Shown: positions 25,218-34,986, counted from the first letter of the stretch. The stretch is 64,000 nucleotides of DNA from Candidatus Rifleibacteriota bacterium (GCA_015233155.1 JADFYG010000023.1:1-64000); one strand, 5' to 3'. Numbers and translations are program-made. The notes: a model not told the origin generated them from the sequence alone.

Positions 25218-25474
25218 GATGGCCATGAATGCCGGGCGGGAAAGCGTCTGGGAAAATTCCATGCGTGTGCATGAAAAATGTGCTACCGTTGAACTGCATT
25301 TTTCCTGGTTTGGCTAGGGTGAGCGCCCTGCAAAATCCATGTCGCATATTGCAGCGCTCGTATGCGAGTGATTATTCGCACGGTTTGGGACTATTCATGA
25401 ATGCTCTGTAGCAGATCTCATTAATACAGCAGGGACCTCTGATATTTATCATTTCAGGAGCAAATGTCAACCGA

Positions 25475-26014
25475 ATGACAGCATTAGCCGCATCGGAACG
25501 CTTGCAGACGGCAGTTGAAGCCGGCATGATGGTAGCAGTCGGTCTCGCGTTGTCGCAGATCAAGTTTTTTCAGCTTCCCAGCGGCGGATCTGTTTCTCTC
25601 GGTGGATTGCCCGTCATGATATTTGCAGCGCGCCGTGGATTGAAGGTTGGAGCCGCGACCGGATTGCTCATGGGATTGCTATCTCTGGCCCGGCAGCCTT
25701 TTATTGTACACCCCATACAATTTTTGCTCGATTATCCGCTCGCATATGCAGCTCTTGGATTGGCGGGTATCCTTGAATGGCAACGACCACGTCATGCTGT
25801 TGCTGGTGTTGTACTTGCATCGTCGGCTTGTTGCATTTGTCATGTTGTAGCGGGGATATTCTTTTTTGCCAAACCGGCAGACCCATGGCAGGCTGCCATC
25901 ATGGCTAGTCTCGTGTACAATCTTGCATATACGATTCCGGAAACATTTCTCTGCGCCGGGGTTGCGTTTGCATTGACCCGGCGCTATCCGGAACTGACAC
26001 GCCCATGTCTATGA
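25475..26014 (+). CDS. thiT: Thiamine transporter ThiT (ECF S-component)
   Basis: The 179-residue product has about six helices and the ThiT pattern: AVGLALSQIKFFQLPSGGSV, SLGGLPVMIFAARRGLKVGA, LLSLARQPFIVHPIQFLLDY, PLAYAALGLAGIL, and YNLAYTIPETFLC. ThiT binds thiamine in the membrane and works with the shared EcfA/A'/T module, which is not in this window. No TPP riboswitch is found upstream. ATG 25475 overlaps the stop of a four-codon reading frame (25464-25478) that itself follows AGGAG closely; AGGAG is 14 bases from ATG 25475, so initiation may be coupled. A bidirectional terminator follows. Confidence 0.88.
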   Translation: MTALAASERLQTAVEAGMMVAVGLALSQIKFFQLPSGGSVSLGGLPVMIFAARRGLKVGAATGLLMGLLSLARQPFIVHPIQFLLDYPLAYAALGLAGILEWQRPRHAVAGVVLASSACCICHVVAGIFFFAKPADPWQAAIMASLVYNLAYTIPETFLCAGVAFALTRRYPELTRPCL

Positions 26015-26029
26015 AAAGTTCGTAAAACA

Positions 26030-26068
26030 AAAATCCCGAAAAACCCTTTGCAAGGTTTTTCGGGATTT
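26030..26068. terminator. Bidirectional terminator between thiT and rpmB
   Basis: AAAATCCCGAAAAACC and GGTTTTTCGGGATTT form a 15-bp stem around CTTTGCAA. The A and T runs inside the arms allow it to stop both thiT (plus) and rpmB (minus). Confidence 0.85.
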
Positions 26069-26084
26069 CAGCCGTAGCGGTCGG

Positions 26085-26276
26085 TCAGAGATTTGTCTGA
26101 ACTTTATCGCTGCCGAGACAGCGGGTGCAAACATATCCGCGAACGACTTTGCCGTTGAAACGGACACGCTTTTGCTGAAGATTCACATTCCACCGCCGCT
26201 TGCTGCGCCGATGGGAGTGACTGAGCTGCATGCCGACCCTGGGACCACGTTCACATACCATACAAACACGCGACAT
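26085..26276 (-). CDS. rpmB: 50S ribosomal protein L28
   Basis: The 63-residue product matches bacterial L28: MSRVCMVCERGPRVGMQLSH, HRRSKRRWNVNLQ and a C-terminal VRGYVCTRCLGSDKV. The CxxC pairs CMVC and CTRC mark the zinc-binding form of L28. It is part of the large subunit near the E site. GGAGGAA precedes the ATG. It is monocistronic here, as is common. Confidence 0.95.
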   Translation of the reverse strand: MSRVCMVCERGPRVGMQLSHSHRRSKRRWNVNLQQKRVRFNGKVVRGYVCTRCLGSDKVQTNL

Positions 26277-26440
26277 ATATTTCCTCCAGAAACCTGCAAG
26301 TAAGCTTGAATGTTAGCAGAAAACAATCTCAATGGCAACAAAAAAAGCTTTTGAAGTTTATAACGACTCTTGCGTGTGGTAAGATGGGCATATATGAATA
26401 TACAGATTGCAAGTGCGTGTAGCGCTAAGGGAGACGTGAG

Positions 26441-27919
26441 ATGACTACACTGAAAATAGAAATTTGTACATGGTCCAAAGCAGTTACCCCGGAAGGCTGG
26501 ATTCTTCTTCCGGTAAGGCCGTCAGAGCAGAAACCCGTGGAGCCTCTGTCAGAAGATGTCTGTCTGCAACTGAATATTCCCGATACAGATTGGGCGTCAG
26601 AGGGCGATTCATGTCATACTGATTCTGATGGAATTGTCATTTTCAAGGCAGCTCCTATTTTGTACAAAGATGGAGTCGGGTCTTACAGTACATTGAACAG
26701 CGCCGGCGATGCGCTCGGACGCGGCTTGAAAGCGCTTTCAACGCGTAAAGTCAGGCATGCAGCTATTCTGATGCCTGAGATGGCGAGTGCTAAAACAGCG
26801 CTTGCGTCTTTATTACTTGGAATTCCGGACCTCGCGGCATTCGATGTTTCTCCCTTCAAGACACATGAAACTGAAAAGAAGATGGTGAAGATTCCCGAGA
26901 TCACATTTGTGACGATGAAGGGGCGCGATTCAGCGGCGCTGCGTGCTCTTTTACATCGGATTCGCCTGATGTCAGAAGGCGTGAATTTTGCCCGGCGTCT
27001 CGTGGATGTCCCCGCCAACTGGTTAGGGCCCGCCGAACTTGCCGCCGAGGCCCGCACTCTCGAAAGTGATGGCATCCGGTTTTCCCTGCTCGGAAAACGA
27101 GATCTGGAAAAAATGGGTGGTTTGGCGGCTGTGGGTTCTGGAAGCAAGAAAGAACCATGTTTCATCATACTTGAACTAAACCCGGGAAAGAAATCTCCTC
27201 TTGTGTTGATTGGCAAAGGGGTAACTTTTGATTCCGGAGGGCTGAGTCTGAAAACCTCTCATGGCATGATCGACATGAAAAATGACATGGGAGGGGCGGC
27301 TGCCGTAATTGCTGCAATACGCACGCTTGCTCGTCTTGGATGTCGTAAACGGGTGATCGGACTCGTCCCGGCCGTCGAGAATATGCCCGATGGGGGAGCA
27401 ATGAGACCAAGTGACGTCGTGAGAATGTATGACGGACAAACGGTTGAGATTTCAAATACCGATGCCGAGGGACGGCTGATTGTGGCGGATGCTCTTGCAT
27501 ATGCCGCAACGCTCCATCCTGAGTGGACCGTCGATATCGCGACACTTACCGGAGCCGTTGTAACCGCTCTTGGCCCGATGTTTACCGGTCTTTTTACTGA
27601 CGACAAAGGGCTCGAACAGGCGATTTGCCGGGCGTCAGAGCGTAGCGGAGAGAGGGTTTGGGGTCTGCCGTTGCACGTATGGTTCAGGGACGAGATGAAG
27701 AGTTTATTCGCCGATTGGAAGAACAGGGCCGGCACCGAGGGAGCGGCATCTCTCGCTGCAGCGTTTCTGCAGGCATTCGCGAAGGGGCGGTGGGCTCATC
27801 TCGATATCGCTGGAAGTGTCTGGACAGACAAGGACCGGTCGTATTTTCCAAAGGGTCCTTCGGGGGTCGGTGTCAAACTGCTTGTTGAACTTGTTGAGGG
27901 AGCCGGATTTCATCAGTAA
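26441..27919 (+). CDS. pepA: Leucyl aminopeptidase (M17)
   Basis: The 492-residue product has the M17 catalytic domain: VLIGKGVTFDSGGLSLKT, MIDMKNDMGGAAAVIAAIRT, VPAVENMPDGGAMRPSDVV and the signature ISNTDAEGRLIVADAL, holding the two-metal site (Lys, Asp, Asp, Glu) and the catalytic Arg. It removes N-terminal residues from peptides in the cytosol; some family members also bind DNA. The N-terminal domain (first 170 residues) is weakly conserved, as usual. Ribosome site AAGGGAGA precedes ATG 26441. A separate lipoprotein gene follows after 73 bases. Confidence 0.93.
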   Translation: MTTLKIEICTWSKAVTPEGWILLPVRPSEQKPVEPLSEDVCLQLNIPDTDWASEGDSCHTDSDGIVIFKAAPILYKDGVGSYSTLNSAGDALGRGLKALSTRKVRHAAILMPEMASAKTALASLLLGIPDLAAFDVSPFKTHETEKKMVKIPEITFVTMKGRDSAALRALLHRIRLMSEGVNFARRLVDVPANWLGPAELAAEARTLESDGIRFSLLGKRDLEKMGGLAAVGSGSKKEPCFIILELNPGKKSPLVLIGKGVTFDSGGLSLKTSHGMIDMKNDMGGAAAVIAAIRTLARLGCRKRVIGLVPAVENMPDGGAMRPSDVVRMYDGQTVEISNTDAEGRLIVADALAYAATLHPEWTVDIATLTGAVVTALGPMFTGLFTDDKGLEQAICRASERSGERVWGLPLHVWFRDEMKSLFADWKNRAGTEGAASLAAAFLQAFAKGRWAHLDIAGSVWTDKDRSYFPKGPSGVGVKLLVELVEGAGFHQ

Positions 27920-27992
27920 GGATATTTTAGCTCATAGAAGTCGCAAAATGATCCGATAACCTGGAAAAGACTGTCCAGGGAGGCGCCGGATC

Positions 27993-29849
27993 ATGTCGCT
28001 GAAACCCTTCGTAAAACGTGCCATAGTCACTATTTTGTTTTTGGAAGTGGCCTTTTCGTTTGCCGGGTGTACCAATGCTAATTCAGTTCTGAACAGCAGC
28101 AATCCGCTTGGCTCTTCGGACTCGTCCACCTCCACCTCCGTCTCTACTTCCGTATACACTTCCACGTCTACAAATACGTATATCGGAAGCAGTACCTATC
28201 AGATCAATACAGCTACGGGAACGGGCGGTTCCAGTCTGCCCGGGAACACCGTTCCAGTGCTGAATCTGAAAACGTCGGCTGATGTCGTCGGATACAGCGG
28301 GGCGGTAACTCTGACCGCCGAGGCTGTAGATCCGAATGGATACACCCTTACCTATTCATGGACTGCCTCCGATGGCGTTTTCATCAATCAGACTGTCAAC
28401 AGTGCCACCTGGAAAGCCCCTGATCATATGGCGGATGTCGGGATCACCTGTACGGTTAGAAATACAAAAGGTGCACAGACGAGCAAAAATTACGTCATAA
28501 GCGTCGTTGGCGGCCGGAAATATCAGATAGAACTTGATGTTTCCCGTACCTCGATATATGCGAATAATTCCGGGGAAAATCTGAGCGGGTCCTGGCTTCC
28601 GCTTGCTCAGGCAAAAATATCGATGCCTGCATTAAATCAGACCCTTGTAACCGATCAGACCGGAAAAGTGTTGATCGATATAGATGGAGGGGCAAAAACG
28701 GCCAGCTCAACAGATGTCATCATTACATATCTCGACTGGGAAGTTCGCTTCAATACTGTTTTCACAAATGGAACTATTTTGCGAAGTGACGTAATCCAGT
28801 TTTACCCGGGATATGATGGAGTGACCGTCGCGATGGGGCGCGGTGACTCATTTCAGAGTAAGCGTGGCGGAATCGAAGTATCAGCCGTCGAGGCAAAAAA
28901 TGGTTTTACTTCGCCTGTCAGTGATTTCGCGGTAGAAGTCGGAAATTCTCTTGGAAATGGGGCATCCGGAGTAGCTTTCCTGAGCTCCAATACCGTCGGG
29001 GGAGATGTGGGGTTCAAGGTCAGCAAAACTGGATACGCCGATCTTTCCGGTCTGACAATCCCAACGGCGCTGGATGCGGTGACCCTCGTTCAAGCGAAAA
29101 TGTTACCTGCCGGAAAGACATCGATAACAGACGCCTTTGTTTCCTGGAGCAGTCCTTTCTCCGGTCAGAGTGCGGTTCCAGTGATTGGTCCATTCACAAT
29201 TGGTTTTGGTCAGCCCATGGAACAATCGACTATATTTCAGGACCTTGAAATGACTATTCAGGATGGGGCGGGAACTACGATCGTGGTGACCGGTGCTGAT
29301 ATCGATCGTAGATTTCTGCTTCAATGGGATGGTCCGACTCTTCTGCACATGGCTCCGAAGTTTCCGCTCCAGCCGCTAAAACGTTACAGCATGTTGGTGA
29401 GCCGATGGAATGCCCGAGCTGCTGATGGCCGGCTACTCAAGAATTACAGCGGAATGTTTGGGGTATTCACGACCGACGTAGATTCAGCTCCCGTGATTTC
29501 GGCAACCCAGCCTCGTAACGGAGACACCGGCATCGGTAGGTCCGGGCCATTTGTGGTTAAGTTCGATCGGCCTATGGACACAACGACTCTTGCCACAAAC
29601 CTGTTGATAGAGATTTCCGATATGGTGACCGGTTCGAAGCTCAGCGTTGACGGCAGTTCTCTTGCGACTGAATTTTCTGTGCTCTGGACCGAAGACGACA
29701 CGCTGCTTTCACTCGTTCCGCGCCGCACTCTCAAATCGTCGCATTCGTATCTTGTGCGATTGACTCGCTCCGGGCTGAAATCCCGTACGGGAAAAGCCGC
29801 CAATGGCCTGAATAATCTCTGGGGCCAGTTTACTACCGGAGAATTATAG
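27993..29849 (+). CDS. Surface lipoprotein with Ig-like/PKD-like domains
   Basis: The 618-residue product has a lipoprotein signal with lipobox FSFAGC near residue 26, a Ser/Thr-rich stalk (repeated STST-type sequence to about residue 75), a PKD/Ig-like domain (VTLTAEAVDPNGYTLTYSW), a middle region that may be carboxypeptidase-regulatory-like, and two C-terminal Big_5/SbsA-type Ig domains (FTIGFGQPMEQSTI and FVVKFDRPMDTTTL, each closing with a GxFTT-like strand). Such proteins are cell-surface adhesins or scaffolds. Ribosome site GGGAGG precedes the ATG. It converges on the GH73 gene. Confidence 0.75.
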   Translation: MSLKPFVKRAIVTILFLEVAFSFAGCTNANSVLNSSNPLGSSDSSTSTSVSTSVYTSTSTNTYIGSSTYQINTATGTGGSSLPGNTVPVLNLKTSADVVGYSGAVTLTAEAVDPNGYTLTYSWTASDGVFINQTVNSATWKAPDHMADVGITCTVRNTKGAQTSKNYVISVVGGRKYQIELDVSRTSIYANNSGENLSGSWLPLAQAKISMPALNQTLVTDQTGKVLIDIDGGAKTASSTDVIITYLDWEVRFNTVFTNGTILRSDVIQFYPGYDGVTVAMGRGDSFQSKRGGIEVSAVEAKNGFTSPVSDFAVEVGNSLGNGASGVAFLSSNTVGGDVGFKVSKTGYADLSGLTIPTALDAVTLVQAKMLPAGKTSITDAFVSWSSPFSGQSAVPVIGPFTIGFGQPMEQSTIFQDLEMTIQDGAGTTIVVTGADIDRRFLLQWDGPTLLHMAPKFPLQPLKRYSMLVSRWNARAADGRLLKNYSGMFGVFTTDVDSAPVISATQPRNGDTGIGRSGPFVVKFDRPMDTTTLATNLLIEISDMVTGSKLSVDGSSLATEFSVLWTEDDTLLSLVPRRTLKSSHSYLVRLTRSGLKSRTGKAANGLNNLWGQFTTGEL

Positions 29850-29875
29850 GGTGCGTTTGAAAAAGATATCGAAAC

Positions 29876-30553
29876 TTATTTGATATCGTACTGGTAGAAA
29901 TTCACGTTCTTCATTCTTAATATAAGTTTTTTTGCATAATTAGGATCCGTGGCATAGCCGGCTTTTTGAAGCGCCAAGGCAAATGCATTCGGATCCTTTT
30001 TATATTTCATGCAGTTCTTATATACGGGATTCTCACTTATCAGCTTACCGTGATCAATGATGCCTTCCGTCCATGTGTTATATTTTCTGAAATTGTCGTA
30101 AACCTTGACTTTCTTCCCTTTGATATACTCGGTGGTAAGCATTCTTACTGATCCGGCGGGTCCGGTTCCTTTGAATCCGAAAAGGTTTTTGGCACTTCCC
30201 ATGGCACTTGCACCCCAGTTCGATTCAAGCGCGGCTTGCGCAAGTATGATAGAGGCGGGGACTCCCGTGGACCGCGAGGCTTCCTGGGCAAAAGGCCCGA
30301 AAAGTCGCGCAAATGCAGCTTCAGCCAGCTTTCCACCCTTCCATTCATTCAAACGCTGCGCCGCTGCAGAAGAAGAGTTGCTTGCGATCTTGTTCTTGAT
30401 TACACCGACAACGGTCTTTGGACTGCTATCAGAACTGCGTGAAGTTTTGCTTCCCGCCGGTGTCACATTGGAATCGTCAAAAGGCGTGGCCGCGAAACAA
30501 AGTGGCGAAGTAGCCATGCAAATGCCAAGAACTACTAATAATCGTTTTTTCAT
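29876..30553 (-). CDS. GH73-family glucosaminidase (FlgJ C-domain-like)
   Basis: The 225-residue product has a signal peptide (RLLVVLGICMATSPLCFA), a Ser-rich linker, and a glucosaminidase domain: STGVPASIILAQAALESNWG with the catalytic Glu, KNLFGFKGTG, VRMLTTEYIKGKKVKVYDNF, YNTWTEGIIDHGKLI and AGYATDPNYAKKL. GH73 enzymes cleave peptidoglycan glycan strands during growth, division or flagellar assembly. No flagellar genes are nearby. ATG 30553 is preceded by GGAGG; a longer frame to 30721 would add residues before the signal peptide. It is divergent from the 30720 gene. Confidence 0.88.
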   Translation of the reverse strand: MKKRLLVVLGICMATSPLCFAATPFDDSNVTPAGSKTSRSSDSSPKTVVGVIKNKIASNSSSAAAQRLNEWKGGKLAEAAFARLFGPFAQEASRSTGVPASIILAQAALESNWGASAMGSAKNLFGFKGTGPAGSVRMLTTEYIKGKKVKVYDNFRKYNTWTEGIIDHGKLISENPVYKNCMKYKKDPNAFALALQKAGYATDPNYAKKLILRMKNVNFYQYDIK

Positions 30554-30719
30554 AAATATGAACCTCCGAACCACTATCGTTTCAATTATACAGATTTTTT
30601 CAGCCTCTTTCCTGGATTTTTGTAGTTTCCTGAATTTATTTTGGCAAACTCTCCCTGTTTGGTAACCAAATGCCGATATTAAGAGGCAAAAGGTGTTTTC
30701 ACCATAAGAAGGAGGCAGC

Positions 30720-32669
30720 ATGCTACAACGGTTGCCGAGTTTTCATTTCTTGTCGCCTATGGAAGATCAGACACATCCATGGACGGCATATACCGGAAAA
30801 CGCTCCGGTCACTTTGCCGGTTCTCTGGTACTTGCGGCTGTCATGATTCTTTCCTCGCTTCCAAGCGTCGAAGCAGGAGCCCTTTCCTGGCTTTCCGGAA
30901 AACTATCCGATCGTGGGGAAAATCATGCAAAGTCCTCCATCTCTTCGAATTCCTCCGACTCATCGGCTTCTTCAGAGAAAGTTCCCTCTTTCTTCGCCGG
31001 GGAACCAGAGGCTGATGTGACAGGACGGAATCTTGATTTGATGAAATTCGTGGAGTCGCACTGGGTACATGCGCGAAAAAATCTCGAAGCTGTCACCAAT
31101 GGAATAGATAGCAAGATTCAGATGAAAAAATGTTCTGACATCACCAGAAAGCTCTTTGTCATCATCACCCAGGATGCCCGTGAAAGCCTCAAAACCGCTG
31201 GTGCCGGGCTCACGGGACTGAATCAGGGAAATCGTGTGCTTGATGGCCTGCTGAACGAGATCAGTCGAATCGTTACCGCACCGAATCAGGAAACTCTTGC
31301 CGGTCTCGAGGCCGCTCTCGGCAGGGCGCGTGCAGCCAATGACGGCCAGGTTCGTATCACCCGTTCCTATCTTGCTGCAGCCGACGGTCTGATGGGGCTT
31401 GGGAATGAGTCATACAGCACGCTCGAGTTGATTCCGACTCTTTCAATCGGACCGCTTGACCTGTATGTCTTGGGTGGTAAGACTTTAATGAAGCAGATTC
31501 AATCAAATGCGGAGGCCATGAAAGGCTTACTGCTCAATGTCCAGAATAGCTGCGAACAGATGGCCGCCGGTCTGGAAATGATGTCTACTACGCTGAAAAG
31601 CACACTGCGGTTTTCGGATCACTTCGCCTATCGCCAGTTTCCGCTCGTGAATCTGCCGGTTCCTTCGCGGGAAAAGCTGTTCTCGCAAATAGGAACTCTG
31701 AAGAACACCATGAAGGGTGTGGATAACACTATCGAAATAGGCACTTCGCAGACAAAAAATGCTGCGCAGCAGTTCAGCAATCTCATGGAAAACATGACGA
31801 CCAAGATTCGTGACACGCTCCAGTATCAGACGGCAGTAGACATGGCATCAGGAAATCTGCCTCAGATATCGGGTTACGCACAAAACCAGGTTAATGGTTT
31901 ATACCAACGTACCAAGGAGAGCCTCTCTGAAACAAGACTCGCCATGGCAAAAGGAGCTCGCTCTGATGGAAATTCCTCAACTCCGCCTCGGATCGCTCTC
32001 GAATCCGGAGCGGAAGCCTCAGCCAGAGCGGCTCAGCGCACATCAAGCGAACGTCTTCCCCTCTTCCTGCTCGGCGGCAAAAATGCAGCCCCTGAAAAAA
32101 TAGCTGGAAACACGTCTGCGGGGACTTCTTCATCGCGTGAATCTTCAGACTCTTCTTCGGCCGGGAAAACCATGGTACTTTATAGTGAGAATGAGGAATC
32201 CATACCGTCTGACGGAGGGCTGAGACCAGAAGAGGCCGCGATTTTGCAGAAGGAACTCGGTGGCCGGATGCCTTATATGGAGCTTGCAAAAGGCTCACAG
32301 TCCCCGGCGTCGCCACGTTCGCCATCTAAGTCGTCAGGTTCAAAGCGGCCACGACAGATTCCGGTGGAAGCAGCGCCAACTCCTGAGGCAACATTTGGTG
32401 ATTCCGGAGACTCCTTCGTGGCTCCGAGCCATGGCGAAGACGGTATCGCGGAGTTTCTAAAGTCGAGTGATCCGATGCCTGCGCAGGCTTCCGGAAGGTT
32501 CGGCGGTGTCCCGGAGGGCACTCCATCCCCGGCAGTGCCCGGCGACAGTCAGGATGTGGAGCTCATGCGTATGGAAAACGGCTCCGGCATTGCGGAAACC
32601 AGCGATTTATTGCCGATGTTGCGTCTCGATGATTCCACGAACGCCCCGGAGTCACGCGGAGACCGCTGA
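30720..32669 (+). CDS. Large exported or membrane-anchored protein of unknown function
   Basis: No family is recognised. The 649-residue product has an N-terminal hydrophobic segment (HFAGSLVLAAVMILSSLPSVEAG), a Ser-rich spacer, an alpha-helical and probably coiled-coil core (about residues 90-400, with AALGRARAANDGQVRITRS, AAGLEMMSTTLKSTL and GTLKNTMKGVDNTIEIGTS) and a long disordered Ser/Pro/Glu tail. The core recalls chemoreceptor or filament-like helices, but no known motif is present. GGAGG at 30711 precedes the ATG by four bases. A bidirectional terminator follows. Confidence 0.75.
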   Translation: MLQRLPSFHFLSPMEDQTHPWTAYTGKRSGHFAGSLVLAAVMILSSLPSVEAGALSWLSGKLSDRGENHAKSSISSNSSDSSASSEKVPSFFAGEPEADVTGRNLDLMKFVESHWVHARKNLEAVTNGIDSKIQMKKCSDITRKLFVIITQDARESLKTAGAGLTGLNQGNRVLDGLLNEISRIVTAPNQETLAGLEAALGRARAANDGQVRITRSYLAAADGLMGLGNESYSTLELIPTLSIGPLDLYVLGGKTLMKQIQSNAEAMKGLLLNVQNSCEQMAAGLEMMSTTLKSTLRFSDHFAYRQFPLVNLPVPSREKLFSQIGTLKNTMKGVDNTIEIGTSQTKNAAQQFSNLMENMTTKIRDTLQYQTAVDMASGNLPQISGYAQNQVNGLYQRTKESLSETRLAMAKGARSDGNSSTPPRIALESGAEASARAAQRTSSERLPLFLLGGKNAAPEKIAGNTSAGTSSSRESSDSSSAGKTMVLYSENEESIPSDGGLRPEEAAILQKELGGRMPYMELAKGSQSPASPRSPSKSSGSKRPRQIPVEAAPTPEATFGDSGDSFVAPSHGEDGIAEFLKSSDPMPAQASGRFGGVPEGTPSPAVPGDSQDVELMRMENGSGIAETSDLLPMLRLDDSTNAPESRGDR

Positions 32670-32681
32670 TTCTTCCTTTAT

Positions 32682-32720
32682 ATAGCAGAAAGCCCGCCTT
32701 AACGGCGGGCTTTCTGCTAT
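32682..32720. terminator. Strong bidirectional terminator before hemB
   Basis: ATAGCAGAAAGCCCGCC and GGCGGGCTTTCTGCTAT form a perfect 17-bp stem with a five-base loop. The TTTCTG run in the right arm supports termination of the 30720 gene; the heme operon starts 123 bases on. Confidence 0.8.
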
Positions 32721-32842
32721 GCGGATAACATTAAGTTCATCTAATAATTCAATTTCCGCTAGGCATTGGCAAAAAGTCATGATAGACTTGCCAGGAGCGT
32801 TATTGCGCTCAATTACAGGCCGCTTCCGGGAGGCACGCTGAA

Positions 32843-33823
32843 ATGTCATATCCAACACATAGACCCCGTCGGCTTCGTGGAGATGCCCGTCTACGGAACA
32901 TAGTCCGGGAGACGAGGCTTTCTCCTGAGAATTTCATCTATCCGCTTTTCGTAGAAGAGGAACTGAAAGAAGCTGTGCCCATAAGTGCAATGCCCGGTCA
33001 GTCCCGCTGGCCGGTAGCTGAGATCATTCGTCCTGTCGAAGAGGCATTTGCCGCGGGAGTTCGATCCTTTCTGTTTTTCGGTTCGCCCGATCGCAAAGAT
33101 CGCACCGGAACCGCTGCACATGCCTCGGATGGTTGCGTGCAACGTGCATTGGAACTTATCAAGAAGCGTCTTCCTGAGGCACTCCTGATAACCGATGTAT
33201 GCTTATGCGCATACACTGATCATGGTCACTGTGGAGTTCCAGGTCCCGATGGAACAATTCTCAACGATGAGACGTTACCTCACCTTTGTGAAATGGCTCT
33301 TTCGCATGTTCGCGCCGGTGCCGACATTGTTGCCCCATCAGACATGATGGACGGACGCATCGGAGCAATGCGAGCGACCCTTGATATAGACGGTTTTTCA
33401 CATATCCCGATCATGTCCTATGCAGCAAAGTTCGCCTCGAGTTTCTATGGACCGTTCCGCGAAGCCGCGCATTCGGCACCGCAGTTCGGTGACCGACGCA
33501 CCTATCAGATGGATGTCGCGAACGCGCGCGAAGCACTGATGGAAATGGAACTCGATTTCGACGAGGGCGCCGATATTTTAATGGTCAAGCCGGCCATGAC
33601 CGCTCTCGATATATTGCGGGTAGCGCGTGATCGCTTCCCATGCCCACTTGCGGCATACCAGGTTTCCGGAGAATACTCGATGATCAAAGCTGCGGCTGCG
33701 AACGGCTGGCTCGACGAAAAAAGCGCGATGCTCGAAAGTCTGCTCTCTATCAAGCGCGCAGGTGCCGATCTGATTCTCACGTATTTTGCCACGGAAGCGT
33801 CAAAGGCATTGAAACAATCATGA
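32843..33823 (+). CDS. hemB: Porphobilinogen synthase (delta-aminolevulinate dehydratase)
   Basis: The 326-residue product matches HemB: RPRRLRGDARLRNIVRETRL, ENFIYPLFVEE, the zinc-type segment DVCLCAYTDHGHCGV, ADIVAPSDMMDGRIGAMR, MSYAAKFASSFYGPFREAA and DILMVKPAMTALDILR with the two catalytic Lys. Cysteines in DVCLC and GHC mark the zinc-dependent class. It joins two aminolevulinate molecules into porphobilinogen. Ribosome site GGGAGG precedes the ATG by about nine bases. Its stop overlaps the ahbD start (ATGA); it begins a hemB-ahbD-ahbA-ahbB-hemL operon. Confidence 0.96.
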   Translation: MSYPTHRPRRLRGDARLRNIVRETRLSPENFIYPLFVEEELKEAVPISAMPGQSRWPVAEIIRPVEEAFAAGVRSFLFFGSPDRKDRTGTAAHASDGCVQRALELIKKRLPEALLITDVCLCAYTDHGHCGVPGPDGTILNDETLPHLCEMALSHVRAGADIVAPSDMMDGRIGAMRATLDIDGFSHIPIMSYAAKFASSFYGPFREAAHSAPQFGDRRTYQMDVANAREALMEMELDFDEGADILMVKPAMTALDILRVARDRFPCPLAAYQVSGEYSMIKAAAANGWLDEKSAMLESLLSIKRAGADLILTYFATEASKALKQS

Positions 33824-34944
33824 CATCCAATTCTTCTGTTCCTGTTCGCCCGTTATCTCTTCTTGCCTGGGAAACCACACGCGCATGCCCCTTGTCCTGC
33901 CGTCACTGTCGTGCTTCAGCAGTCTGCGAACGTGGTCCCGATGAATTGACCACGGAGGAGGGCAAAAAACTGCTTCTCGAAGCGGCAAAGCTCGGGCCAC
34001 GCGTCATCGCTATCCTGAGTGGTGGTGAACCCCTCTTGCGGCCTGATCTCGAAGAGCTTGCCGCTGCCGGGACTGCCGCTGGAATGACGGTCGTGGTTTC
34101 CGGAAACGATGGTGATTTGTTTACCGATGCACGCATTGCTTCGCTTAAAACGGCGGGCGTTCGTCGTTTCAGTTTCAGCATCCATAATGCGACCGAGGCC
34201 GGTCATGATGCATTCACTGGGCGACCAGGTACTCTCAAGGGTGCAATCGCGGCATTCGGGCGTTTGAAAGCTGCGGGAATGGGCTTCCAAATCAACACTA
34301 CCGTGCTTCCCGAGAATCAGGACCAGCTCGATCGTTTGTTTGCGCGTGTTCAGGAGTGGGGAGCATCCGCCTGGCATCTTTTTTTTACGGTTCCTACGGG
34401 GCGCGCTCTGGAATTAGGTGGTTCAGAGCTCGATCCGGCTTCGACGGAACACGTTCTTCGTTGGATTGCCGATGCCGAGGATTCCGGAAAGATTCCAATG
34501 AAAGTGACCTGCGCTCCGCAGTATGCCAGGATTCGCGCCCAGAGAGCCGCATCCGGAGCACCTGCTTCCGCCAAACCTTCCGCTACCGGACACCCTCATG
34601 GACATGGTCATGGTTCCGGTCACCCTCAAAACCAGGGGCGAGGCTGCATGGCAGGAGATGGTTTTGCATTCGTCAGCAGCACAGGCGATGTAAAGCCCTG
34701 CGGGTATTTCGATCTGATTGCCGGAAATGTCAGACAGACGCCATTCGATGAGATTTACCTCAATTCACCCCTGTTGTCGAAAGTGCGGGATATCGAGCAT
34801 CTGAGCGGTCCATGCGGGGAGTGTGGATTCAGAAATCGTTGCGGCGGTTGTCGTGCCAGGGCTTATGCCCGAACCGGTGACCCGTTGGCAACCGATGAAA
34901 GCTGCGCTCTTGCGAAAGCGCGTTCGCGGGAAACATCCCGTTAG
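33820..34944 (+). CDS. ahbD: Heme synthase AhbD-type radical SAM/SPASM protein
   Basis: The 374-residue product has a radical SAM motif Cys23-x3-Cys27-x2-Cys30 (in RACPLSCRHC), GGEPLLRPDLEEL for S-adenosylmethionine binding, and a C-terminal SPASM-type Cys set (GCMAGD, VKPCGYF, CGECGFRNRCGGCRARA). The opening LLAWETTRACPLSCRHCRA suits AhbD rather than AhbC. AhbD decarboxylates two propionates of iron-coproporphyrin III to vinyl groups, giving heme b. An unusual insertion at residues 256-270 is His/Gly rich (HPHGHGHGSGHP) and could bind metal. The start overlaps hemB by four bases. AhbC, NirJ and other twitch-type relatives are the alternatives. Confidence 0.82.
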   Translation: MTSNSSVPVRPLSLLAWETTRACPLSCRHCRASAVCERGPDELTTEEGKKLLLEAAKLGPRVIAILSGGEPLLRPDLEELAAAGTAAGMTVVVSGNDGDLFTDARIASLKTAGVRRFSFSIHNATEAGHDAFTGRPGTLKGAIAAFGRLKAAGMGFQINTTVLPENQDQLDRLFARVQEWGASAWHLFFTVPTGRALELGGSELDPASTEHVLRWIADAEDSGKIPMKVTCAPQYARIRAQRAASGAPASAKPSATGHPHGHGHGSGHPQNQGRGCMAGDGFAFVSSTGDVKPCGYFDLIAGNVRQTPFDEIYLNSPLLSKVRDIEHLSGPCGECGFRNRCGGCRARAYARTGDPLATDESCALAKARSRETSR

Positions 34945-34986
34945 AGGGGCTTAAACCACCCCGGCACACAAGAAAGGACCACAGGA

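Noticed and set aside
25230-25475. A TPP riboswitch upstream of thiT
   Set aside because: The conserved CTGAGA and GATCTGGATAATGCC-type parts are absent on either strand.
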